This document shows, one piece after another, positions 1-12,402 of a stretch of 64,000 bases of DNA. Every line of letters begins with the position of its first letter. The first letter of the stretch is position 1. A program made the translations under genes and the position numbers. The notes beneath the pieces were generated by a model. It worked only from the letters and a program-made list of their open reading frames with translations. It made no database searches and was not told where the DNA came from. The stretch spans positions 168,901,713 through 168,965,712 of the forward strand of contig NC_083337.1 of the NCBI RefSeq assembly GCF_019175385.1, written 5' to 3'. Source of the DNA: Lycium barbarum. Taxonomy: Eukaryota > Streptophyta > Magnoliopsida > Solanales > Solanaceae.

Positions 1-1863
1 AAAGCTTGGTCAAATAGCTCACTTTTTTTTTAATAAGCACTTATTGAAAAAATAAATATTTTTGGGGAAAAAATAAACTTGACCAAACAGGCTATAAGTC
101 AATATTATTATGATGTCAATTGGCTTTGCTTGTTCTTTTACAAGCATAAAACTACGTACTAGTGTAGAATTCCAAATCAGCTAAAGCAGATTCTTTTGCA
201 CGAGAGGTCAGTTTCTGCTTCTGCACAAATTGGGGCTCCTCACTCTCTGCCTCTGTATGCTTAGAGAGAGAAGTCTTTTGCTATTTAAGTACAAAATGAA
301 CAGATTCTGACTTCATTACACATATGATATCTTTTGGCCCTAAATTCCCAATTCTCCAGGGACCACTTTCATTTGCCACTTGCAATTCATTCCTTTCTTA
401 ATTTTCAATTGCTTCTTCTAAGGTTCTTCTCCCACTTGTCCCAAAACTCTCCGGTCGTTTAGTTCGAGGACTAAGTTATCTCAAGATTCAAATTCAGGTA
501 TTGTAATCCTTAGACTAATTTATTTTTTCATTTAGGTGGGATAAAATAACATCAAATTTTATAAGATAAGGTGGGAGATCCTAGGATTAAACTTGAGATT
601 AAATTTATACTTTATTTTGTTGAAGGTATAAATTTATCCTGTAATTAGTTATACCTTCAATCAAATTGAGTATAAATTTAATCTCAAACTTAATCTTGGA
701 TACCACACTTTATCTCATGAACCAAACGCCCCTTAAAATAATATTTTTCATCACACTCAGACTCAGAGGCACTCAAGATCAAGGGAGGTTCTACACTTAA
801 GTTATAGGTCCTACAAAACTAGTAATTTTAGCTCAGACTTTATTAGCAAAAAAATTGTAATCCAGAACACATAAATCTAAAATCTCGGATTCGCCTCTGC
901 TCAAGATAAGAATTTGTCCGGTTCAAACTTAAAGTTCTTATCAGTGATTCAGTAATTCCATTGCATTTTTTTGAAATTGCGGGTTTAGAATTTAGTATTT
1001 CTTAAAACTTTAGTACTCATTTTTATGCGCATATATGTAAAACAATAGGTCCACCTGAACCCATGACGCTCTCATATTACATTCGCCTCTGCCAAACTCA
1101 TAAGGTTTATATAGAGACACGTTTAATATAATTTTTTTTTTTGAGGAAAATGTTTAATATAATTAGAGACAAGTGTTTAAATAAAATTGTAGTATAGTAT
1201 AGTCTAATATTAACTTTTTTAAGATGCTTATATGAGTTGACTCTTAGCAATTATTTGGTAGGTGAAAAAAAGAAGAAAAGGCATCATTAGTCCAAATACA
1301 CATTTCGGACATTATACATTATTCAGTCCAGAAACAACGTGACAATTTTTTTTAAGACGGTGATTACACGTATCAGAATCATCACTATTCTGTTTCTTTA
1401 ATTTGTACCAACAGTTAGAGCAGGCAAAGACACTTGTAGTGACAGGGGCTGTTCATTGGGTCATTTATCCCCACTGGAACTTGCTCTGCTCTACACTTGT
1501 GCTTGGATCCTCTGCATTCATTGTAGGTGCATGTTGGTGCCACTGATCCTATCATCAATCTTCTTGAATTCTCATTTACCCATCCTTCTCAATCCCCCTT
1601 TTTCATGACGAATATTGAAAAGAAACAGTTGAGCTCAGTAATCGAACCAAATTTTTTTAGTAAAAGGATGCGAAATATAAAGAATAAAACCCACGAAAAA
1701 AGTCAAGAGAAATCAACATCTACTAGAATGTATAAAGAATAAGTTTGACGTTATATATACCGTGTAATTTTTAGGTTTGAATGAACCACTAGTCATGAAT
1801 TGGAAAGACACAAAAGATAAATGTAGGAAAAGAAATAATTACTACACCCTCTGCTTCATTTTA
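1..1863. other. Intergenic, no gene recognised
   Basis: AT-rich DNA with no ORF resembling a known protein. The first ~100 bases look like the right part of a foldback MITE cut by the window edge: AATAAGCACTTATT is followed by a 'TTGACCAAACAGGC' terminus related to the Tourist-like ends elsewhere in the window. The only other clear item is the MITE at 451-732, listed separately. Confidence 0.5.
451..732. mobile_element. MITE, Tourist-like (GGTCGTTTAGTTC ends)
   Basis: The left end reads GGTCGTTTAGTTCGAGGA and the right end reads TCATGAACCAAACGCCCC, so the termini are imperfect inverted repeats of the 'GTTTGGTTC' type common in plant MITEs. Internal sequence also folds back: TATAAATTTAATCTCAA on one side and TTGAGATTAAATTTATA on the other. 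I could not fix a convincing TSD, so the outer limits may be off by a few bases. Confidence 0.5.
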
Positions 1864-2981
1864 GAGAAAAGGCCATAAATAGTCCTTTATCTATGGGAGT
1901 AGGTCTAAAATGGTCTCTTAACTATATACTTACCGGTTTTAGTCCTTGAACTATCCAAAAACTTATCAAATTTGGTTTCCGTCTATTTTTTTATACAAAC
2001 AGTGTACAAACTCATAAATCTTCGTGAGATTAATCATTAAACCATTCCTCAGACCTATATTTCTCTATCCCTACTTCTTTTTCCTCAAGTTCCTCTTGTT
2101 AAAAAAAAAAAAAAAAGGCATTCTAGCACTGGTGTAGTAGCTCTTGAGTCTCTAAAATTCGAAAAGACAAACTCAAGCACAAAATTTCTGTAACAATTCT
2201 TCTCAAACACTACTAAAAAAATGGTAAAAACTGACGGAAAAAAAATCGATGGAAAAAACTGACTGAAAGACGGACAGATTCTGTCGGTTTTTTCAATAAT
2301 TTTTTTAAATCTTTTTTTTTTTAAGAAAACCGACGGACTGCGTCGATTATTTTTTGCACAAAAATGCGCGAAAAAATATAATTGTTTGTTATATTATTTT
2401 CTAAAATAAACCGATGGAGTCCGTCCGTTTTTTATTTTTATTTTTTATTTTTTTATAAAAAAATGGACGGAGACGAAGTCTGTAGGTTTTTAGAGCGAAA
2501 AAACAGTATAAATTAAATCAATGTAAGTATATGAACAAAAAATATCAGTGGTCTAGTGGTAAAGCCCTTTAATGCCAAGGAACATATCCGGGTTTGACTC
2601 CAAGTTCCTACATTTCATTCTTTAATTTTCAAAAAAAAAAAAAAAAAAACCGACGTGAGACCGTCAGTTTTTTTTTAATTTTTTTTTAACAAAATCAACG
2701 GACTGAGTCGGTTTTAGCCAACGTAGTTCGTCAGTTACGAAATGCGAGAGAGAATTTGAGGAAAAAGAAGCAGAGAAAGAGAAATATAGGTGTGAGGAAT
2801 GGTTTAACGATTAATCTCACGAAGGTTTATGAGTTTGTACGCTGTTTGTATAAAAAAAATAGATGGAGACCAAATTTGATAAGTTGTTTTATAGTTCAAG
2901 GACTAAAACCGGTAAGTATATAGTTAAGGGACCATTTTAGACCTACTCTCATAGATAAGGGACCATTTATGACCTTTTCTC
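1864..2981. mobile_element. Mutator-like foldback element with hairpin-rich core
   Basis: The element is flanked by a perfect 10-bp direct repeat CTTCATTTTA (1854-1863 and 2982-2991), as expected for Mutator-like insertion. Inverted arms of about 230 bp start GAGAAAAGGCCATAAAT on the left and mirror this at 2963-2981. The core (about 2230-2730) holds roughly six short imperfect palindromes built on CCGACGGA...TCCGTCGG-like sequence, several followed by T-runs, and a tRNA-like stretch at 2543-2612. No transposase is visible, so it is non-autonomous. Confidence 0.75.
2543..2612 (+). pseudogene. tRNA-Gly-like remnant inside the foldback element
   Basis: A box-A-like TGGTCTAGTGGTA and, about 40 bases later, a box-B-like GGGTTTGACTCC lie at the spacing of a tRNA. 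The box A wording is that of plant tRNA-Gly. The acceptor and anticodon stems do not pair cleanly, so this is a decayed tRNA or tRNA-derived SINE head rather than a working tRNA. Confidence 0.45.
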
Positions 2982-3069
2982 CTTCATTTTATATTACTTT
3001 GTTTGATTGTACACAAAATTTAAGAAAGAACGAAATACTTTTGGCACGTAACAAAAGTGCCCTCAGTTG

Positions 3070-4584
3070 TAGGGCTGTTCACGGTTTTGGTTAAAACCAA
3101 AACCAAACCGAATAAAAAAACCAACATTTGGTTTGGTTTGTTTTAAATTTTAAAAACTGATAATATTGGATTTGGTTATGGTTCTATTAAAAAATAACCG
3201 AATCAAACCGATAAATTATATACATAAATTTTATAATTGTTTATATGTATGCTATTAGATTTTCATAAATAATTATAAATATTTTATACCTTTTAATCAT
3301 TAATTTGATTTTTGGTCTACTTATTTCACATGATTGTTTAAGGCCCATGTTTTTAAGAATATGTCCAAGCCCATGTCTTTAAGTCTTTTAACTCTTTTAA
3401 GAACCCGTTTGGATTGGCTTATAAGTTGCTTATAAGCTGTTTTCAATTTTTTTGAGTGTTTGGCTGGCCAACTTAAAGTCATTTTGTGCTTAAAATAAGC
3501 TCAAAAAATTAATTGGACCCATTTAACTTAGCTTATCTAAAGCAGCTTATAAGCTGAAAACAGCTTATAAGCCCAAAAAAATAAGTTAGACTACCCCAAC
3601 TTATTTTTTTTAGCTTATAAGCTGTTTGCAGCTTATAGGCATAAGCTCATCCAGCTTATAGGCATAAGCTCATCCAAACAAGCTCTAAGTGTAAACCTAC
3701 TAACAGAAGCTCACGTTAGAGTCTAGTGTCTTTAACTTAAATTTTTAGCCTTTCTTTGTGAGCCATTTGATTTTAAGTTGTTTTTTTTTTTTCGAATTTA
3801 TACCTTTCTTGTTTTCTTGTCTGAATGGGTCCTAAACTTCTAATATTATTCATATGAAAAGAACATATGTTGTAGATTTCGAGGTTTCTATAAAAAAATA
3901 CTTTAGTAACATCACCATTTGCTGCAACTCAAGCACATGATAATGCCCTAATACTTCTTTCGTGGGTAATCCTCCTAAAAAACAGAAAAGAACAATTGAA
4001 GTTTGGGATCATTACACAAAGATTTTTTTTTTTAAAATAAAATGGGAGAATTGAGGCAAAATGCAAGTACTGCCCCAAAGTTTGGGATCATTACACAAAG
4101 TTTTTTTATTTCATATATTTTCATTTTAATTTTAGGTAGTCTTTATGTTTAATTAATATGTATGTTTGTAACAAAAACTAAAAGCTCCTATGCTCTACTT
4201 TATTTCCAGGTATGTGTATTAAGATGACAAAAATGGTGTAGCCACTACTAAGTTAGTTTTTTACGCTATATGTAATAGTTTAGCAACCTTGGGTAACTTA
4301 AGTACCACACTATCACTAATAGTGAAAATGTTTCTATGATGTATGTTCCACCTTAAATTATAAATAAAAGTTGTCGTTTGAACAAAACCGACAATAACCA
4401 TAGCTGATAAGTCTCATGGCTGCTAGTCATAAACCGAAAAATCGAACCAAACCGACAATAACCAAATGAGTGGTTATTATTTTATTTGGTTTGGTTATGG
4501 TTTTAGACATTTAAAAACCGACTAAATTGGTTTGGTTATGATTTTAGTCAATAACCGACCCAAACCGAATCATAAACGCCCCTA
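3070..4584. mobile_element. hAT-like non-autonomous element, copy 1
   Basis: Starts TAGGGCTGTTCACGG and ends AACGCCCCTA, short inverted termini of hAT type. The 8-bp flanks CTCAGTTG (3062-3069) and CTCAGGTG (4585-4592) match at 7 of 8 positions, as expected for a hAT TSD. Subterminal regions are rich in AACCGAAC/GGTTTGGTT words, as in the copies at 17898-18597 and 45925-46645. A Tourist-like MITE (3401-3685) is nested inside. The phrase TTTGGGATCATTACACAAAG occurs twice, 79 bp apart (about 4000 and 4080). No transposase ORF. Confidence 0.75.
3401..3685. mobile_element. Tourist-like MITE (CTTATAAG type), nested in hAT copy 1
   Basis: Termini GAACCCGTTTGGATTGGC and the inverse ATCCAAACAAGCTC are bounded by a 3-bp TAA duplication (3398-3400, 3686-3688), typical of PIF/Harbinger-derived MITEs. 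The body repeats AGCTTATAAGC words. A 23-bp stretch around GGCATAAGCTCATCC is tandemly duplicated near the right end. A second copy is at 27442-27676. Confidence 0.7.
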
Positions 4585-4592
4585 CTCAGGTG

Positions 4593-7500
4593 TTATGATC
4601 TTGAACATGACATACACTTCTACAATCATAAAGTTAACATGTCATCGAGAGTAAAATATGAAATTTAAGGCCAAAGCGTTATCCAAATGTGAAAGAATGT
4701 CTTTTTTGAAATAGGAAAAAAATAAAAGAGTGTCATATAAAATAAATAGATGGAATATACACACTACTTTTGCCTACATTGAATTGTATTAATTCTCTCT
4801 GACGTGCAAAAATGCCATAAGCACTTCGATGATGAAGAACTGTCATGACTTAGAGTTCTTGACCCTGCGGCGACAAAAACTATACTATGAATACGAGTCT
4901 TGAAATTATATAATTCAGAGAGTAATAAGATAAAGTAGAGTATCTATAAGACCTTGTAAAACTGCAGCTCAAGCAAGTAATAATAAGATAAAGAAGAGTA
5001 AACAATGGTAGAGTAGTGATTTTGTGTTGGCCATTCTCGACATAATATTACAGGAATATGTTTTCCCAAGGAAAATGAAAGGAAAATCAAATATTTAATC
5101 TGGAAGGAGATAATAGGAAGTAGAGAGGTCAGAGGGATATGCAAAATATTGTGGCTGAATAACCTATGAATATAAGCGATTGCCTGGCTACTTATTCAGT
5201 CCAGTGTAAGTATGAAGAGTATAAAGCACTTCCCTTCGATACCGCGGTATGAATTTGAATTAATTAGATCATTAATTAAATTTTGAATACCGAAGGGTTA
5301 ACTTAAAAAAAAAAAAAAAAGACCTCCAAAACACAAAATTCCGAACAAAACAACGACGTATCCAAAATTTAGACGCGTGTTTTCTAATTGAAAGAGTAAA
5401 TTTTGAAATTTACGTACGTAAGTATATATAAACTCGATTCGGAAACACTGAATTTTGTTGAACTCCCAAACCTATTGTGAAAAAATTATTTACATTGGCC
5501 CATTAGGATAAAATTACCATCAACCAACAAACTTCATAAGAGATTCCTTCCAAACATAGGAAATAGCTTAGCGTTTTCTAATTAATGAAACTACTAGCTA
5601 GTAGCATGTGAAAACCACCTGGTTCAAAGCTCACAGATAATTTGCTGTCACAGGGGAATTTAAGAGAAAAATACAGGTAACTTTTTTAAGATAAAAGTGA
5701 CATTGCCAGTAAGGATAGGTATGTGTTTTACATTACAGACAAATGTACGCTAATTAGGCTACATAAATTATTTTACCAAATACGTACTTGTTTAGTTGTA
5801 CACTTGAGACTATACATAAATAACATTGATCAAGTTGGCACAAATCGTTAAGACCCCTTTTCAACATTATTGATTAATTTCATCCTAACGCAAGAATTCT
5901 GAATTTGCAAGGCGAGTAACGTTTAACAATAAACATTACCAAAATATGAATGTGATATATTGGTTACTGTAAGTGTAAGCTAAGTTAGAAAGAGAGATGG
6001 AAATGGAAATCAAAATGGCAGGTAGCTTTATGAGAGTTTTGTACTTTTATCAGTCTTATACTTCTATTTAATAATGACTGCATCAAGAAGCAATATTGAG
6101 CAAAGTTAATTTTTTTTTTAAAAAAAAATGTTACAAGAAATTGTTTTGTACTTCTACTGTTATAACGCATAAAACACAGTGACCATACGTAAAATTAGCT
6201 CAACCAAAAATCAATTAGTTGTGGAAAGTGAAATCCTGACGGGTCGGTTGAATTAAGGTATTGAAATAGCACATCCCGATATAAAATATGACATTTTTTT
6301 TTCTTTTCTAATCATTTACTGAGGGTCCAGTCATTTGGGTTTAAAATAATCTAATGAGAAGACATTAAATCCTTTTATTTTTAGTTTAAAATAAATGCGT
6401 GTTTGCACATTTTGCATTTTAACTTGTTTTTTTTTTACTAGGTAAAATGTGAAATGGTAAATAATACAAAAATAAGTTCAAAAAGTAAATAATACGAAAA
6501 ATAAGTTCCGGAGGGGTCATAGGACCTCCGCATAATTTAGGGTGTGTAGTTGATAATAATTTCGTCATAATTTAGGAGTGTTTCTATGTGTTATCCCTTC
6601 ACTTAAAATACATGAATAAGAGTATTTAAAGACAAAAATACATTTAGGATAAGTTTTCTCGCATAACAATCTTTGTATCATCATTCAATATATGTTAATC
6701 TTTATTTTATTATTTGCTTCATAACTATTTCTGCATTATTATTTAGAGAAAATGGCTGGATCATGTCTCCCGACGTATGATCAGATTACCAACTACATAC
6801 CCTTTTGACACAGGGGTTCTATTATCCCCTCAACTGTTTGAAAACAAATTTACTATCTTCCTAAATGCTTATGTGGCAAAGTGAGTATATTTCACTCTCC
6901 TCGAGAGGCTTCAAAAATTGGCGGATCCAAAACATGACTTGGGTTTAGAGAAAAGAAGTCGTACTAGCATACATCGGTCCAGTTTCATTTGCTTCGATGA
7001 AATTGTTTTCATTGAAAATGTTCTCTTGAAAAAGTTTTTCTTGAAAATATTTTTCTTTTTTTGGCAAGTGTGTGTTACTATTATTTTGTTGGTGAGGCGC
7101 AAGTAATTGTTAGCAAACACCTCATGAAAAATATTTTCCCAAATATTCGCGTAGGTTTAATTTTTCCCCAAATGATAATATGCCTTTTATGTCGGGGATT
7201 TGAGAGTGAGAATGGAGATTGGAGAGGGGAGGAGAGTTGTTAATTTATTGTTTCATGTCACAAATCAAAATAACGTTATTTTCGTTGAAAGACAAAATAA
7301 CATGACGTTTGTCAACAAGCCTCGTTAAATGATTCAGTTAGAGAGGACAAAAAAAGGCATTTCAGGTTAAATTTGGGCGAGTTAAAATGTGTCGGATTTA
7401 TAAACGGCAAAGAGTATAAATAATCGTACTTAGGACCCTCATTTAAATACAAGCCGAAGTTTATAAAGTTAGTTAAAATTTAACCGCCTCAAATTCACAT

Positions 7501-8942
7501 CACTAAAGGTGAAAATCACATGTCTGAAGTTTCAAATTTCAAATACACTGATCTTTAGCTGAAAACTGCGTCGTGCCTAACTTCAAACCCAAATATCTAA
7601 AGTTGACATATCGCACGTAGACAATTAGAACTCTATGTTTGGCTAACATGTCTGGCAAATCTAAAATAGGAAAATAACCAATTGATACACATACTCAACA
7701 GTTGAAGAGAGCAGGCACAAATTTTAGCATCTCATTATGGGCAAAAGATTTAATATTCAAGGTGTTTATACATCATCAACACATGCATATACAAATGAGA
7801 TTTTCTTAATAATTATTTGCATTTGTAAGATGATTCCATCTTATGTGGATAATATCTTTTTCTTTCTTACTTGCGGAAAATTAGTCACTACTCCCAACAT
7901 TTCAGCTTATGTGATATTGTTTCTATATTAGTCCATTTAAAAAAAATGATACATTTTCATATTGAAAATAATTTAATTTTGATCTCCCATTTTATCCTAA
8001 TGAAAAGATATTATAATCATTAAAACAATATGGCATGTTATTTAATTGGGATGAAGGAGTATAAGATAGCACAATTTTCCAATTGATGCACACAACACTA
8101 AAAAGGATAGACACAATTTGTAACATTTCATTATGGGCCAAAAAGATTTAGCGCGATATTGCATAATCGATCTTCACCAAAGATATCGTTGATAATATAT
8201 GAGTTTTATAACAACCTTCATTTAAAGGATCGTTTCATTTAATAGGTAAATTTTGTCACTAGCGAGTGAAATGGGGAGAGGGCTTGGATTTATAACCTTC
8301 AACCTTTTTTTTTAATTAAATAATATGTGATGACTCATTGGAAAAAAAAAAGGTTAAGTAAAAGAATGTAAGATTTCCTAACTTTTAACGACAATAGTCA
8401 TGTTCACACTTCACACCCAATTACTTGTAATTTTATATATATTGTGTTATATGAATCGTCATGAAACTTTAAGTTATTGAAAAATCAACCTTTATGTTTC
8501 TTTATTTAATTAAGGCGTGTAAAATTGTTTTCCTAGATAAATACGTAAAGTAGCCACAGCAGTGTGTTTTGTTATTTTTTTTTATCTTCTCTGAATGATG
8601 AGAATTGAAGATCCACACTGATTGAAATTATACGTTTCGTTTATAGTCACATGTGTATGAAACGGTGAATGAAACAATATTTTCTTCACCTTTTGAATAG
8701 AGCAAGAGCCAAAAATGAGTAGAGTCATTGTACGTATTATTTTCAGAATATCAAAAAGACCTATGAATTATCGAAAAATCATCCTAGAAGGTTAAGGTTT
8801 CGTCCTGCATACTTTTTGCTGGATGGCACATAATAGCGCTCGTTCTATTTCTTCTTCTTCTTCTTAATGACCTTACTCGTTGATTAATAAAGTTTAAGTG
8901 TAAACAACTTCAAAATGGAACAAAGCTAATTTATTCCTTAAG
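4593..8942. other. Intergenic, no gene recognised
   Basis: More than 4 kb of AT-rich sequence. Open frames here are short and match nothing I know. Minor structure: an AT-rich hairpin with CCCTTCG/CGAAGGG ends at about 5230-5298, and an imperfect direct repeat of about 75 bp around CATTATGGGC (about 7665-7750 and 8078-8155). I see no RNA gene or complete transposon. Confidence 0.5.
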
Positions 8943-10587
8943 TTACAAAAACAGAACTCCAAGAAACATGGCAAAGACGTAAAAACTAGCATCATTATTC
9001 CAAATTCGTGAAGATCCACCAGTTTTATTTCCACTCTGTCCATCACCACCAGCGGAAACAGGGGCAGTGGTATTTTTTCCATCTCCACCAGAAGAAGTAG
9101 CTAAATTTAGAGTGTCTTTTGATTTCAAATTGTCAGGATCAAACTTATGCACCACTGGCATATCGTCTTTCACCGCCGGTCCAACTTGCCACACATGATT
9201 CACCTGTTATGATCAAAATAATCAGATGTCACATAAAAATTTATAAACCTTAAACGACAATAAAAATGAATATACACAAAAGTAGACAAAAAAGAAAAAG
9301 AAAAAATTGAAGTAGGTTTAACAATGACCTATGTCTATCAGAGGCTGATTAAGAATTTAAAGACTATGGGGCACCAACTATTAAAAAAAATAAGGTATTA
9401 CTAGAGTTGTCATCTTAAAGAAACGAACTTAAACAACAAACTCAACCAGTGATCCCAACCAACCTTTGTGTATCTGATCGAGTGGCTAATCAAATATATT
9501 TATTTTCGTCTTTCCAGGTATATACCACACAGGTCCGCCTCTGAATTATTTATGGGCAAGATGAATATTCCATTATATAGAAGAAAGTACAAAAGTTTTA
9601 AAATATTAACCTCACAAAATTCACCCTTTAAGAGATTTATACAAATCTCGCAGTAACACTTGTGTCTCAGAAATCTTCTGATATCAATTAAAGAAAGTAG
9701 AGACCAAATTTATTTATTTTTACTCCAGTAAGAAAAAGAACAAACATGAAAAAAATTATATTCCCTCTATCCCAATTTATATGATATTTTTTGCTTCCTG
9801 ATATTCAAACTGCATGAACTTTGAAGCTTGACCAATATTTTAAGATGTATTTTTTCACCAAATTGATATGAGAAAGTTGCAACTTATAGAACTTTTAGTA
9901 TAATTTTCAAAACATATAAATTTAATCTTAAAATATTGAGTTAATCTAAGTCAATTTAACTTCAAAGTTTAGTTAAATAGACTCTCTAAAAGCGAAAAGT
10001 ATCACGCAATTTGAGAGGGAGAGAGTACTTACTTTTTTAGAAGAAAAACGACCATTACAGTAATGCACTGTTTTTCAGTAATAAAAAATTTTATGATAAG
10101 AAAATCAAAACAAACATCTACTAATATTTACCGCGGTCATATTTGCCGGTAGTACCAAAGTGGCAAAGATTCTCATGACCCCATTAGAGTACTCAGCTTT
10201 AGAATCCAACACAGTAAAAAAAAGTTTATTAGTATGTGTAATAGAATTATACGAAGTAAGATCATAAGTCTTAATAACAATGGACCCATTTGGCACTTTA
10301 AATGCAATTAGGCACTGTGTCCCAATCATTGCTGGGGTAATTGGGTTAATTCCCCATGAAATCCAGCCATCAGAAGAGGCCAAAGGAGCAATAAAAGCAA
10401 ATGAAAGTGTGGATTTTGTTGAATTGTATGTCCAGTGGAAAGAGGATTTTAGGGAAGGGAGATGGGTGCAGTTGTCAAAGTGAGTGTTGTTGGAAAAGCT
10501 TTGAGACCAACAATTATGTGATATTGCAGGGGAAATTAGGAGAAATGTGATAAGAAATATGAAAGGGAGATGGAGAAGAGAGGCCAT
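8943..10587 (-). CDS. AIR12: AIR12-type DOMON cytochrome b, GPI-anchored apoplastic protein
   Basis: Two exons on the minus strand, 10587-10132 and 9203-8943, encode 238 aa. The intron has GT at 10131-10130 and AG just before 9203. Residues 1-23 are a signal peptide. A DOMON domain follows (about 45-165), then a Ser/Gly/Thr-rich linker and a hydrophobic C-terminal tail, the pattern of a GPI-anchored protein. Met87 and His155 (in NHVWQVG) sit where the family binds heme b. AIR12 proteins are auxin-responsive, ascorbate-reducible cytochromes on the outer plasma membrane face. I chose ATG 10587 (context AAAATGG); an in-frame extension to 10602 would start with TTG. Unlike the larger CYB561-DOMON proteins there is no b561 membrane core, which is normal for AIR12. 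The intron carries a Stowaway-like MITE. Confidence 0.88.
9762..10028. mobile_element. Stowaway-like MITE in the AIR12 intron
   Basis: Left end TTCCCTCTATCCCAATTTAT and right end GCAATTTGAGAGGGAGAGAG are imperfect inverted repeats of the Stowaway type (CTCCCTC...GAGGGAG) flanked by TA. The body contains the usual ATATTTTAAG/CTTAAAATATT words. It lies wholly inside the intron and is probably spliced out. Confidence 0.6.
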
Positions 10588-10635
10588 TTTTTTTGGTAGC
10601 AAATTGAGGAGTTTGAAGAAAATTTTGGGATTGAT

Positions 10636-10644
10636 ATTATATAA
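10636..10644 (-). promoter_or_regulatory. Probable TATA box of AIR12
   Basis: Read on the minus strand this is CTTATATAA, about 50 bases upstream of the chosen ATG at 10587. It implies a short leader and supports starting at 10587. Position and sequence only; no transcript data. Confidence 0.45.
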
Positions 10645-10942
10645 GGGAATCGTTATACTACTAACATAATGTGATAATGTAAAATTCTTTTAGTACTATA
10701 TATGAATATCGTTTAATAGATAGTAACAGATTTAGTTATCATTTTTTGGTAGCACTGGTGAATATGGGATTGATATTATATAGGGAAGGAAATCGTTTAT
10801 ATTGTGATAATAATATGTAGCGATTTTCAACATTATGTCAATAAACCAAGTTTAGTCCGTTACAAAAGTACGTACTAGTATATTTCTATATTTGGATAGA
10901 ATTAATTTTGATTTCTTATTTTACTTTTAATATGAGTGTTTA

Positions 10943-12402
10943 TCTATACTATTATATTAAAAGCTTGAAGGGACTTAGAAATATTGATTAAACTTTTTGC
11001 CCTTCATTAAAAAACTCTGCAATAGACAAAATTGTCATTTACTATTTTTCCTCAAATTATTATTCAATTATAAATTTAATTATATCCCTATAATTTAGTA
11101 TTTCTTTCCATATCTTTTAGGTTTAGGAGTCCTTTTTCAGCCGATTATTCCAAAAAAAAAAAAAAAAAAAAAACGTTATTTTTGCCTAACATTATAAATA
11201 CAGGTTTCCAAACTATAATTTTACCTAGGTCTTGATTTTGGATGAACGGCCGCGCACCTTACTTTAAGGGTGAAGAAATTACCTTATGGTATGTCATATG
11301 GCTGTGCCTGTGCATGATTAAACAGCTAAGAGATATCCTAATTTGAATGGATTCTAATAGGTGATATAATCTCTATATATCCTTTATAATAAATTAAAAA
11401 AATTGAGTAGGAATGAGTTGTGATTTTACATGTGACTTACAATATTGTCTTTTGATAGCATATATGTAAAAATTATTCCTTTTTACTGCGTCGTTGTTTA
11501 TGCTTTTCTAAATTTCAAGTTAATGTAATTTAGTAGATTTTGTTTGGTTTTGATTGTTTTGCTTATTGTATGATTTTGATGAGAATTTTGAGGTCATCTA
11601 TACTTTAGTTGATAATTGTGGTTTGTTAGATCTATAATTGTGTATTGTTGAATAAATGAATTTTGTATTGTTTTGTTTTGTTAATTGGAGAATTTGGAGA
11701 ATAAATAAATAAAAAGCGTGATTTTTGTTTGAGGGCTATCAATTTACAGTGGTGAAGAGATACGAAGAGATGTTCTATTTTTTTTTCTTCAGAAGAGATG
11801 TTCTATAGATGATGTGTACATAAGTCTCAACTCAAACGCCCCATTAATTTACCGTAAATCTTCTTATCATTATTATTTCAAATTTTATATCTGCAAAACT
11901 ACTGTCTTCTTTCATCGTACCTTTTTTTTTTTTTTTGGAATTTAGAAATCGACTCTTTCGTGTTAATTTTAAGATTATTAGGTAATATTTTCAAAAAATT
12001 TAACGTCTGATATGGTGATAAGCTTTTACACAAAATTGGTTAGGGTAGTAATTTGCTTTGTCAAAGTGATAAGCTTTTCCCTTTATTTTTTGTGAATTTT
12101 ATCTTTCATTCGAGCTGATCGAAAAGTAGTATTTAGCTTAGTTGCATCACAAAATTTTGTTTTCTTTTTTTAATATTAGCACTAGATTGGTTTATCTATT
12201 GACGTTCAGTATTGATATTGTAAGTCATGTGATTAGTCATTTAACGTTTAGCCAACGGATCATGTTTATTACCATAATAAGGATTCATATCATTAGAAAA
12301 TACAATGGGATTACAACTTCTCTTTACTCAAAAGTTTGAATTCTTTTAGAAAATACAAGATGATGAAAGTCCGTGCTAGCACGGGCCCAACACAAAAAAT
12401 AG
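10943..12402 (+). mobile_element. Helitron candidate, non-autonomous
   Basis: Begins TCTATACTATTATATTAAAA directly after an A, the 5' style of plant Helitrons. Near the proposed 3' end a perfect hairpin CCGTGCTAGCACGG (12371-12384) lies about 18 bases before ATAG followed by T, close to the canonical CTRR^T end. The body is AT-rich with no Rep/helicase ORF. Helitrons leave no TSD, so the ends rest on these signatures alone. Confidence 0.5.
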
